In this document: positions 1-6,150 of the stretch, piece after piece
How positions within the stretch are numbered: the stretch's first letter is position 1
Layout of the letters: every line of letters starts with the position of its first letter
Origin: Fidelibacterota bacterium
Lineage (GTDB): Bacteria; Marinisomatota; Marinisomatia; SCGC-AAA003-L08; GCA-002719095
Assembly (NCBI GenBank): GCA_002705575.1
Contig: PAHI01000019.1
Coordinates: 1-9,704 of the forward strand
Reading direction: 5' to 3'
Length of the DNA stretch: 9,704 nucleotides
Program-made: the position numbers and the translations under genes
Notes under the pieces: model-generated
Database searches by the model: none
What the model was told of the DNA's origin: nothing
Seen by the model: only the letters and a program-made list of their open reading frames with translations

Positions 1-3000
1 ACCTGCATTAGATGTAGGAGCTTCATTATACTCGCCTTGAACACCTACAACAATGTCAGCTGTAGCTGTTGCACCATAAACGTCTGTTATCGTTAGGTGG
101 AAAGTATAGTCACCAGCCAGCCGAAGAACATCTAAATTATCATAATCATCAAAAGCGAGGTCACCATTATCCCACTGACCATCAGTATCCAGATCTTCAA
201 ACGGTTCATTAACAGACCAAACACCATCTCCATTTAAATCAGTGTATGGCTCTGGCTCTAAACCAGTATCCCAAGAGTAGGTCAAATCATCTCCTTCAGG
301 ATCAGTCGAAGCAAGAGCAGTAAAATATAAATGAGCAGTGTCACTCAATGGGTCTCCATCATGAGGAACAACCCAATAATATGTAGATGCATCATAATCA
401 TTACCATCTTCATCTTCAGCATTAGCATCATCCATATTATAAACTGCAGAACCATCACCTGTAACTATAATATCATATGGACTTGGAGCTATTGGAGCAT
501 CATTAGGCTCATCTAAAATTATTACAGAAATCTGACTATTATCATCGCGAGACTTAATGCCCTCTTTAGTAGGGTAGTCAGAAGTAACATTAAGATTTAA
601 TTCATAAACCTTATCATCCCCTCCATTTGCATTGTGAGCACTAAATGAAACAATTGCCTGGTCATGATTTTCTAAGCTTAAATCATCCGGACCATCAACT
701 TGAGTCCAAGTATATGAGTTGATCGTATCAAAATCATCATCATCTGAAGAATTTGAACCATCAATAGAAATACCGATCTTGTTAGCATCTATATCATTAT
801 TATGAGGTATTTCATAAACACCATCTTCAATGTTTGTTCCATCTTCACTATCAATATAAACTGTTATAGCGATTGGGTCTAGATTATCATCAGTAGTAGC
901 TGAATCATCTGATTGACGACCAGCAATACTTGTATCAGTACCATCATGATTATTTACATTATGACCGTCATCCGATTCCCCAGCAGCATTCACTGAAGTA
1001 ATAGTGTAATCATAAGATGATTCATAAAGCAATCCTTGGCCTTCGTAACCACCCTGATCTTCATCATCCGTAAAAGGAGATGAATTAACATTTGCAATAA
1101 GATTACCATCTCTATAAATATTATACGATATGGAAGGATACAATCCTTGGTCATCGTCATCCCAAGATAGCGTAACATCTCTATCTCCACCTGTAGCTAC
1201 AAAGTTATCTGCTGCTTGTGGCGGAATATTTCCAATAGTAATCTTCAGAGTTTTTGGAATTCCTTCTTGAAGGAAAAACTCGATCAATGAACCATCTTCT
1301 ACAGGAGTTGCAGGACCTCCATCAAATTCATAATACATAGGAACTCCACTCGGAGTATTAAAATAATTTATTTGAATTGTTGAGTTACCATGCATATTAG
1401 AAAGAACATCGGCCTCCCAAACAACCAATTCATTTTCATATATATCGCTATCTTCACTTCTTACATCTTGTGTGTAAAAATCTCCAAATGCATTACCCCA
1501 TTCAGGATGCTTGAAATAAAGAGCTATATAATTAGCAGCTGTATTAAAAGGTGGCTCAGGAAAGTCAAGGCCAACATCGTACCCATCTGTACCATTCCCA
1601 GCAACACCTAAGTAATTAAAATCATCTGTTTCAGAGTAAACACCATAACCATTGATGCCAGCTTTCAATTGAAGTCCCCACGATATACCCCCAGCCACAT
1701 CTGCTTGCGCACAAACAGGATCAGATAAATCTGATTCCCAATCTATACCTCCAAAACTTTGAACAGCAGAAACGCTAAAGCAATACTCTTCACCAGCATT
1801 TAGATTTAAAACCTGAGTAGTTGTATTTGAAGTGCTTTTAATAAAATCAAAATTATAATTAACAACATCTAACGAATACACATTATAGCTTACGGCTGGA
1901 CCTACTGATCCTGAAACACATTTAGCACCTTCAGATTCACCAAATGTAAGTACAACTCTAGCTGGACCTGAAGCCGCTTCTAGGCCATCAATGCCCTCTA
2001 CAGTGTAAGAACAAGCCCCGTCATCGCCTTGAGCCGCATCAAATAAATCTGTCTCTACATAATTAAATGCACATCCATCAGTACAACCTGTGCAAACCAA
2101 ATTATCATTTGAAGCCTCATTATCGCATGTTCCACACGCATCTACATAAGAATCACCAAAACAAACACCTGCACAATCAGCGTCAGGGCCTGTTACAAAA
2201 TAATCACCATTTTCTGGCAAAGATTCACCTGTATTTGGCGCTAAACCTGTGCTTCCACCAGAGCAAATATCGCATGCGTCTTTTGCGGCCGTGCCATCAC
2301 ATACACCTGCACAATCAACAACAGCTCCTTCCGGATCATCACAGCTACAACCATCAACAGGGTACCAGCAAGAACCGTCATTTGCTGTTACACTTACATC
2401 AAAATTACATGAATCTTCCTCAGCGCATCCAAAAACTTGATCAGCTCTCGTAACACCTTGCATAAGGTATATAGCTTGCTCGGCCCATCCAGGAATAGCT
2501 GCAAATAATGTAAAATCAGTTCCTGCAATAGGATCTAAAGAATTATCACCATTTGGGTCATCTACCCCATTCTCATCTCCTATATCACAAAAGTCAGCAG
2601 AACTTTCATCCAAAACTTCGACATCACAATTACACCCACCATCTCCATCTTCATATAAGTCAGGACATCCATCAAGACCTAAGTCAACATAGAAAGTCTC
2701 ATCTAGGGAAATAGGAATAACGTTATCATATGTACGATCATAGAGCAATACATAAGGAACTTCTCCAGGCAACATTCCGGGTTTATCACCATCATCGCCC
2801 ATTAAAGCTACTGTTGTAAAGCCATCAGCAACATCTTTCCAGCCAACACAAACAACATTATCAATGCCATCTCCATCAATATCCCTATTAATAAATGCTC
2901 CCACAACATCACCTGCTTGTCTGATACCATCGCCATTAATATCTTCAAACTCCTCTTCAAGATCATAGCTGCCATTTCCATTTGCATCAGTAAAAGGCTC

Positions 3001-3153
3001 ATTGACTTCTGACTGATCGCCATTAACCTCAATGTCTAGCAACATCAGAAAACCTTGTTTTTGTGATTGAAAGAACTCCCAGCCTGTTTCAGGCTGAACA
3101 AAACCTCCGGCCGCTAAAACAGAAACCCCGATTAACATAATTAACTTCTTCAT
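1..3153 (-). CDS. Giant secreted multidomain Cys-rich/FnIII/PKD-like protein, 3' end beyond the left edge
   Basis: An uninterrupted minus-strand frame runs 1051 codons from ATG at 3153 to base 1 with no stop. The start is backed by GGAGGAGG (3159-3166) five bases upstream and a signal peptide (MKKLIMLIGVSVLAAGG, residues 1-17) followed by ETGWEFFQS. Visible order: DxNGNG/DxNGDG/DxDGDG calcium-type loops (56-96); a module around VALMGDDGDKPG (115-150); a Cys-rich zone (240-385) with GCAEEDSCNF...DGSC and two DCAGVC repeats; an FnIII-like domain (about 386-480); a beta-rich module with GLQLKAGINGY and EPPFNTAANY (488-640); a second FnIII-like domain (640-745); and PKD/cadherin-like domains (757-1042) with another DxNGDG loop near the end. 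A further PKD-like repeat begins at NEAPTSNAG at the edge. It is probably exported to the surface; whether it carries a C-terminal sorting domain cannot be seen. The exact function is unknown. Confidence 0.95.
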   Translation of the reverse strand, partial: MKKLIMLIGVSVLAAGGFVQPETGWEFFQSQKQGFLMLLDIEVNGDQSEVNEPFTDANGNGSYDLEEEFEDINGDGIRQAGDVVGAFINRDIDGDGIDNVVCVGWKDVADGFTTVALMGDDGDKPGMLPGEVPYVLLYDRTYDNVIPISLDETFYVDLGLDGCPDLYEDGDGGCNCDVEVLDESSADFCDIGDENGVDDPNGDNSLDPIAGTDFTLFAAIPGWAEQAIYLMQGVTRADQVFGCAEEDSCNFDVSVTANDGSCWYPVDGCSCDDPEGAVVDCAGVCDGTAAKDACDICSGGSTGLAPNTGESLPENGDYFVTGPDADCAGVCFGDSYVDACGTCDNEASNDNLVCTGCTDGCAFNYVETDLFDAAQGDDGACSYTVEGIDGLEAASGPARVVLTFGESEGAKCVSGSVGPAVSYNVYSLDVVNYNFDFIKSTSNTTTQVLNLNAGEEYCFSVSAVQSFGGIDWESDLSDPVCAQADVAGGISWGLQLKAGINGYGVYSETDDFNYLGVAGNGTDGYDVGLDFPEPPFNTAANYIALYFKHPEWGNAFGDFYTQDVRSEDSDIYENELVVWEADVLSNMHGNSTIQINYFNTPSGVPMYYEFDGGPATPVEDGSLIEFFLQEGIPKTLKITIGNIPPQAADNFVATGGDRDVTLSWDDDDQGLYPSISYNIYRDGNLIANVNSSPFTDDEDQGGYEGQGLLYESSYDYTITSVNAAGESDDGHNVNNHDGTDTSIAGRQSDDSATTDDNLDPIAITVYIDSEDGTNIEDGVYEIPHNNDIDANKIGISIDGSNSSDDDDFDTINSYTWTQVDGPDDLSLENHDQAIVSFSAHNANGGDDKVYELNLNVTSDYPTKEGIKSRDDNSQISVIILDEPNDAPIAPSPYDIIVTGDGSAVYNMDDANAEDEDGNDYDASTYYWVVPHDGDPLSDTAHLYFTALASTDPEGDDLTYSWDTGLEPEPYTDLNGDGVWSVNEPFEDLDTDGQWDNGDLAFDDYDNLDVLRLAGDYTFHLTITDVYGATATADIVVGVQGEYNEAPTSNAG

Positions 3154-3158
3154 TTTTG

Positions 3159-3166
3159 CCTCCTCC
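3159..3166 (-). promoter_or_regulatory. Strong Shine-Dalgarno for the giant secreted protein
   Basis: On the minus strand GGAGGAGG ends five bases before the ATG at 3153. It is the strongest ribosome binding site in the window and fixes the start of the left-hand gene. By contrast hflK and the 5442 and 6151 genes show no clear site. Confidence 0.85.
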
Positions 3167-3351
3167 ATATGATGGCTTAAAAATTATTATAAAGTACACA
3201 TTCTTAAAATTTTATTTTGAAGAATATAAACTCTATTAATTAATAAAAGTTTGAGTTACGTCACTTTTTTGCAACAAGCACTCAAAATAATCTATTTTTT
3301 ATTATATTTTTTACCGCAATACACTCAAAAGCGAACCAAACGCACAATACA

Positions 3352-3380
3352 ACATTACAAATAATTTAAATGAATGTCAA
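3352..3380 (-). promoter_or_regulatory. Candidate promoter for the giant secreted gene
   Basis: On the minus strand a perfect TTGACA (3375-3380) is followed after 17 bases by TAATGT (3352-3357), a weak -10. Transcription would start near 3345 and give a leader of about 190 bases. A perfect TATAAT at 3186-3191, closer to the gene but without a -35, is a competing candidate. If the organism uses a Bacteroidota-like sigma factor, neither E. coli-style match may be meaningful. Confidence 0.35.
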
Positions 3381-3411
3381 GTTATTTAAAGACGAGAAAT
3401 CTATAGATATT

Positions 3412-4299
3412 CTACTTTGACTGTAGAAGTTTGAAGTAATTATTTTTAGTAGAAAGGATAATTTGAGTTTTTTTATCGATTGTATTCTCATATGTTTCAA
3501 GAGATTTAATGAAATTGTAGAAATCTGTATCTTTGCCATATGTTTTAGCATATATTTCTGCAGCGATTGCATCACCTTCACCTTTTATTTTTTCAGATGT
3601 AGAATATGCCTCAGAAGTTATCTTCTTTTTCTCAAACTCAACTTTTCCTTCAATTTCTCTTGCAATTTGTATCCCTTCTGAACGCAACTTTTCAGCTTTT
3701 ACCTGCTGTTCTGATATAATCTTTTTAAACACATTGGCTTGGACTGTCTCGCTGTAATCTATTCTTTTTATTTGCACATCGACAACTTCGATACCCATAT
3801 TTTTACCAATCAAAGTCCTTTTCACTTCTTCCAATATAGATGACATAACATTAAGCCTGCCTACATTATCATTCATTCCAGTATAACTTACTATTTCCTC
3901 TAAAGTAGCTAACGGCACCTTATCCTTAACAACACCATTTATAATATCATCAAGCCTAGATTGAGCTCCGGAAACATCCATAACAGACTTATAAAACATT
4001 TCAGGGTCAGATATAACCCACCTTGCAAAAGTATCTACAGAAATAAACATATCTCCAGCCATAGGAATAACGGTAGGATCGCCATCCCACTCTAAAATTC
4101 TTTTCTCAAACCTCATCACATTTTGAATAAAAGGCACCTTAAAATACAAACCCGGATCGATAGATACGTCTACAGGATTCCCAAACTGAAAAACAACTGC
4201 CTGCTGCTTTTCACTAACAATATAAAGAGCATTCGACAAAATGATGAGGATTGCTGCTAAAACCGATAAAAGGATGATTTTTGCTTTACTTATTTCCAT
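3412..4299 (-). CDS. hflC: HflC, SPFH-family inner-membrane modulator of FtsH
   Basis: 295 residues, a normal length for the family. One N-terminal membrane segment (about 6-26) is followed by the SPFH/prohibitin domain: EKQQAVVFQFGNP (30-42) and DPGLYFKVPFIQNV (48-61), then VVDVQIKRIDY (172-182). The long helical C-terminal part has the HflC signatures KLRSEG (204-209), ITSEAY (227-232), KGEGDA (239-244), IYAKTYGKDTDFYNFIKSLETY (249-270) and an ending near TQIILST. In studied bacteria HflC pairs with HflK to form a cage around the membrane protease FtsH and tunes its degradation of membrane proteins; no FtsH gene is in view. It lies 5 bases downstream of hflK and is almost surely co-transcribed. 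The Shine-Dalgarno is weak (AGGT within the end of hflK), so translational coupling is likely. Confidence 0.95.
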   Translation of the reverse strand: MEISKAKIILLSVLAAILIILSNALYIVSEKQQAVVFQFGNPVDVSIDPGLYFKVPFIQNVMRFEKRILEWDGDPTVIPMAGDMFISVDTFARWVISDPEMFYKSVMDVSGAQSRLDDIINGVVKDKVPLATLEEIVSYTGMNDNVGRLNVMSSILEEVKRTLIGKNMGIEVVDVQIKRIDYSETVQANVFKKIISEQQVKAEKLRSEGIQIAREIEGKVEFEKKKITSEAYSTSEKIKGEGDAIAAEIYAKTYGKDTDFYNFIKSLETYENTIDKKTQIILSTKNNYFKLLQSK

Positions 4300-4304
4300 A
4301 TATT

Positions 4305-5294
4305 CTATTTCTTACCTGAAGTTTCATTTAAATTCAAAAATGGTAACACATTTTTAAGGTCTGAATCGATAATAACCTTATTATCAACTTTTGAAAGGAT
4401 AGACTCCATTTTTTCAAGATAAATTCTATCTTTTGTTATCTGTGGATATTTTTTATACTCTGCCAATAGAGCTTTAAAACGTGCAACATCTCCATCTGCC
4501 TGATTAATTCTTTCGCTTTTATAGCCCTTCGCCTCATCAATCATTTTAGCTGCATCACCAGTTGCTATATTAATAATTTGAGTTTTTCTTTTCTGGGCAT
4601 CATTTTCATAAATCTGTTTATCTTGTTGAGCCCTATTAACCTCCTCAAATGAATCTGCCACTGGGTCAGGAGGCTGAACAGGCATCAATTGCACCATTTG
4701 AATTTTAATACCTGCATTATATTCATCTAACTTTCTTTGCATGTAATCTTCTGCTTTGTTTGCAATCTGCTCTCTTCCTCTTCCTAAAACGTCATCAAAA
4801 GAGCGGTCTCCTACCTCAAGACGCATTGCAGCCTCTGCAATATCCATAATTGTCTTTTCAACATTTTTAACTTTAAAAAGGTACTTATAAGGATCTGAGA
4901 TTTTATATTGAACAACCCATGTAACCTCAGCAATGTGTAAATTTCTTGTAAGCATCCACGAAACATCCTCATAATTAGATGAAGAATATCGCGTTTTCAC
5001 ATCTGCAGCAATCGTTTCGTATCCAAATTCTAATTTATAGAGAAAGTCCACTTTTACCTTATCAACTTGATCTATTAATGGTAATTTAAAATGAAGGCCT
5101 GGGCCAACAGTTGCATTATATTTACCTAATCTAAGGATTACACCTTTTTCATTAGCGTCTACAGTGTAATAAGAGGAATAAATAAATAGGCCTATTAAAG
5201 CCAGAAAAATAATAGGAAACTTATATTTATTTATAAATCTGAATAAATCAGTATCTGAAAGATCTTGAATGTTATTTGAATTACTATCTGCCAT
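4305..5294 (-). CDS. hflK: HflK, SPFH-family inner-membrane partner of HflC
   Basis: 329 residues, somewhat shorter than E. coli HflK because the Gly-rich N-terminal extension is missing; here there is only a short polar tail (MADSNSNN...). A single membrane segment spans about 26-43. The SPFH domain follows, with ANEKGVILRLGKY (47-59) and VGPGLHFKLPLID (63-75). The strongest HflK marks are QPPDPVADSFEEVNRAQQDK (207-226), the coiled-coil stretch to about 280 (EAKGYKSERINQADGD), YLEKMESIL (292-300) and the C-terminal KVIIDSDLKNVLPFL (306-320). It assembles with HflC around FtsH at the inner membrane, with the bulk outside the cytoplasm. It is the first gene of the hflK-hflC pair. No clear ribosome binding site or promoter could be identified upstream of the ATG at 5294. 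Confidence 0.95.
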   Translation of the reverse strand: MADSNSNNIQDLSDTDLFRFINKYKFPIIFLALIGLFIYSSYYTVDANEKGVILRLGKYNATVGPGLHFKLPLIDQVDKVKVDFLYKLEFGYETIAADVKTRYSSSNYEDVSWMLTRNLHIAEVTWVVQYKISDPYKYLFKVKNVEKTIMDIAEAAMRLEVGDRSFDDVLGRGREQIANKAEDYMQRKLDEYNAGIKIQMVQLMPVQPPDPVADSFEEVNRAQQDKQIYENDAQKRKTQIINIATGDAAKMIDEAKGYKSERINQADGDVARFKALLAEYKKYPQITKDRIYLEKMESILSKVDNKVIIDSDLKNVLPFLNLNETSGKK

Positions 5295-5441
5295 ATTTAA
5301 GTAACAAAATATATGAAATAATATAGTTATAAAGCTACACTAAATTATTAGTTACTTTATTTATCGACTTTTAATATATAATTTTAATTTGTATATATAA
5401 CTATTAATACATATAATTTGATGTAGTAAGTAATTATTTAA
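5295..5441. promoter_or_regulatory. Divergent intergenic region between hflK and the selenoprotein cassette
   Basis: These 147 bases, nearly all A and T, must hold the promoters of both the leftward hflK-hflC pair and the rightward small-gene cassette. A plus-strand promoter can be proposed (listed separately). For hflK several TATA-like stretches exist (for example around 5320-5332), but none has a convincing -35 partner. No ORF, RNA gene or clear hairpin is visible. Confidence 0.55.
5389..5417 (+). promoter_or_regulatory. Candidate promoter of the selenoprotein cassette
   Basis: TTGTAT (5389-5394) and a perfect TATAAT (5412-5417) are separated by 17 bases. Predicted start is near 5424, leaving a leader of under 20 bases before the ATG at 5442. 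The -35 matches only TTG, and the region is so AT-rich that chance matches are common. Confidence 0.4.
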
Positions 5442-5702
5442 ATGATCACTAAATATATATTGCTATTTTTTTTACTAGGATTCAATGTTTCTGGCTTATT
5501 TTTAATTCTACTGAGAACCGGAGATTTCGAAGCTGATATGTTTACTAAAATTTTAGGCTGGATACTATTTACTCCTAGCCTAATTACAATCATTTATTAT
5601 TACAAATGGCCAGGATTAATTCTGTTATTGCTGTTTATGTTTATAACATTTATAATCAAAACCTATTATCAAAAGGAGAAAGCCCATGGAAGTTCATATT
5701 GA
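5442..5702 (+). CDS. Small three-helix membrane protein, first gene of the selenoprotein cassette
   Basis: 86 residues, very hydrophobic. Likely membrane segments: about 4-24 (YILLFFLLGFNVSGLFLILL), 33-52 (a GWILFTPSLITIIYYY core) and 54-74 (WPGLILLLLFMFITFII), with a short basic cytoplasmic tail (KTYYQKEKAHGSSY). I do not recognise a family. No Shine-Dalgarno is apparent before this ATG, in contrast to the next two genes. Its last 17 bases overlap the start of the SelW-like gene, whose ribosome binding site lies inside this coding region, so the two are probably translationally coupled. It ends in TGA at 5700-5702, only 13 bases before the selenocysteine TGA of the next frame. That it is real rests on length, membrane topology and the overlap; function unknown. 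Confidence 0.7.
   Translation: MITKYILLFFLLGFNVSGLFLILLRTGDFEADMFTKILGWILFTPSLITIIYYYKWPGLILLLLFMFITFIIKTYYQKEKAHGSSY
5673..5678 (+). promoter_or_regulatory. Shine-Dalgarno that fixes the SelW-like start
   Basis: AAGGAG lies seven bases before the ATG at 5686, inside the end of the preceding gene. It is one of the clearest ribosome binding sites in the window and argues that the frame with the in-frame TGA is really translated from this ATG, rather than being a decayed remnant. Confidence 0.8.
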
Positions 5703-5913
5703 ATATTGCATTATATGAAATTATAAACCTGAATTTGACAGGGTGTCAAAAATTATAAAAACTATCAAATCAAATGCCAATATATATAGCAACAAAAAAT
5801 ATCCACGGTCAGGAGCATTTGAGATTGTAGTTGATGGAATCTTAAAATACTCAAAGTTCAAAACGAAAACTTTTCCAACAAAAGAAGATGTAAAAAGGAT
5901 TCTAATTGATTAA
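5686..5913 (+). CDS. selW: SelW-like (Rdx family) selenoprotein with CxxU motif; in-frame TGA read as selenocysteine
   Basis: ATG at 5686 to TAA at 5911-5913 gives 75 residues if TGA at 5716-5718 is read as Sec (U11). The protein starts MEVHIEYCIIUNYKPEFDR: C8-I-I-U11 in the family context YCxxU-xYKP, as in animal SelW and bacterial Rdx proteins. The rest matches the family too: GAFEIVVDGILKYSK (43-57), then TFPTKEDVKRIL (62-73) in place of the usual GxFP...EV. SelW/Rdx proteins have a thioredoxin-like fold and use the CxxU (or CxxC) pair in cytosolic thiol redox reactions; the partner here is unknown. It has its own Shine-Dalgarno (5673-5678) and a SECIS-like hairpin just after the TGA. The frame is otherwise intact on both sides. 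It overlaps the upstream membrane gene by 17 bases and the downstream one by 8. The alternative, a pseudogene with a nonsense mutation at exactly the redox Sec site, is much less likely. Confidence 0.92.
5716..5758 (+). promoter_or_regulatory. Selenocysteine codon and bacterial SECIS hairpin
   Basis: TGA (5716-5718) is followed by TTTGACA (5734-5740), loop GGG (5741-5743) and TGTCAAA (5744-5750), a perfect 7-bp stem. An outer stem could form from TTATAA at 5721-5726 and 5753-5758 across an internal loop. The loop begins 22 bases after the TGA and opens with G. From memory, the bacterial SECIS consensus asks for a short G-containing apical loop about 16-37 bases from the UGA, and this fits. 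SelB would bind here and deliver Sec-tRNA. The element lies wholly inside the coding region, as in other bacteria. Confidence 0.8.
5895..5899 (+). promoter_or_regulatory. Shine-Dalgarno supporting a TTG start
   Basis: AAGGA lies six bases before TTG at 5906, inside the last codons of the SelW-like gene. The only other way to begin this membrane ORF would be without a recognised start codon, so this site decides in favour of TTG. Confidence 0.6.
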
Positions 5914-6100
5914 ATTTATATATAACAATAGTATTTTTAACTGGTTACAGCTATCTAAAATAGGCTCAACTCTAATACTTATAGGCTTATTGATTTTTTT
6001 ATTTAAAGATGTTATTATATTTATAATTGCTTCATTATTTATTATTATAGGATTGTATATTTTATTACTTGCTTTCAAAGCATGGAAAAAAACTTATTAA
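5906..6100 (+). CDS. Small two-helix membrane protein, third gene of the selenoprotein cassette (TTG start)
   Basis: 64 residues. The start is taken as TTG at 5906, which overlaps the stop region of the SelW-like gene by 8 bases (TTGATTAA) and has AAGGA six bases upstream. After a short N-terminal stretch (MIKFIYNNSIFNWLQLSK) there are two hydrophobic helices: about 19-33 (IGSTLILIGLLIFLF) and 35-56 (DVIIFIIASLFIIIGLYILLLAF), ending in the basic tail KAWKKTY. The Gly-containing helices and short loop resemble many small bacterial membrane proteins of unknown function; I cannot name the family. The overlap indicates translational coupling with the selenoprotein, suggesting a related role at the membrane, but this is inference from context only. 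Confidence 0.7.
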   Translation: MIKFIYNNSIFNWLQLSKIGSTLILIGLLIFLFKDVIIFIIASLFIIIGLYILLLAFKAWKKTY

Positions 6101-6150
6101 GATTGACCAATATCACTAATTAAATCGAAAAAAAATACTAATATAAAATT

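Larger units (their letters stand above)
3154..3411. other. AT-rich intergenic region between hflC and the giant secreted gene
   Basis: These 258 bases hold no convincing ORF. I see no convincing terminator hairpin after hflC. Two possible minus-strand promoters are present: TTGACA (3375-3380) with TAATGT (3352-3357), spacing 17, and a perfect TATAAT (3186-3191) lacking a good -35. The 9-mer CACTCAAAA occurs twice in the same orientation, at 3279-3287 and 3322-3330, 43 bases apart, and may be a repeated regulator site or chance. A long leader of about 190 bases would result if the distal promoter were used. Confidence 0.6.

Noticed and set aside
331..3032. Several small frames in this stretch on both strands (for example 2067-2453 plus, 990-1190 minus, 2808-3032 minus)
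   Set aside because: They are other-frame readings of the giant minus-strand gene. Their compositions (His-, Gln-, Met- or Ile-rich without domain pattern) are unlike proteins, while the long frame shows coherent domains.
3254..3264. TTACGTCAC in the hflC to giant-gene intergenic region as a palindromic operator
   Set aside because: The palindrome is imperfect and very short, and no second copy is nearby.
3366..3757. Small frames overlapping hflC (3366-3581 minus, 3463-3681 plus, 3533-3757 plus)
   Set aside because: Shadows of hflC, which is complete and strongly conserved in this stretch.
5686..5913. SelW-like frame as a pseudogene with a nonsense codon, or a sign of UGA reassignment
   Set aside because: Only one TGA interrupts the frame and it falls exactly at the redox Sec position, with a good Shine-Dalgarno before it and a hairpin after it. 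Other frames here appear to end normally, the neighbouring 5442 gene with TGA itself, so general reassignment to an amino acid is not indicated.
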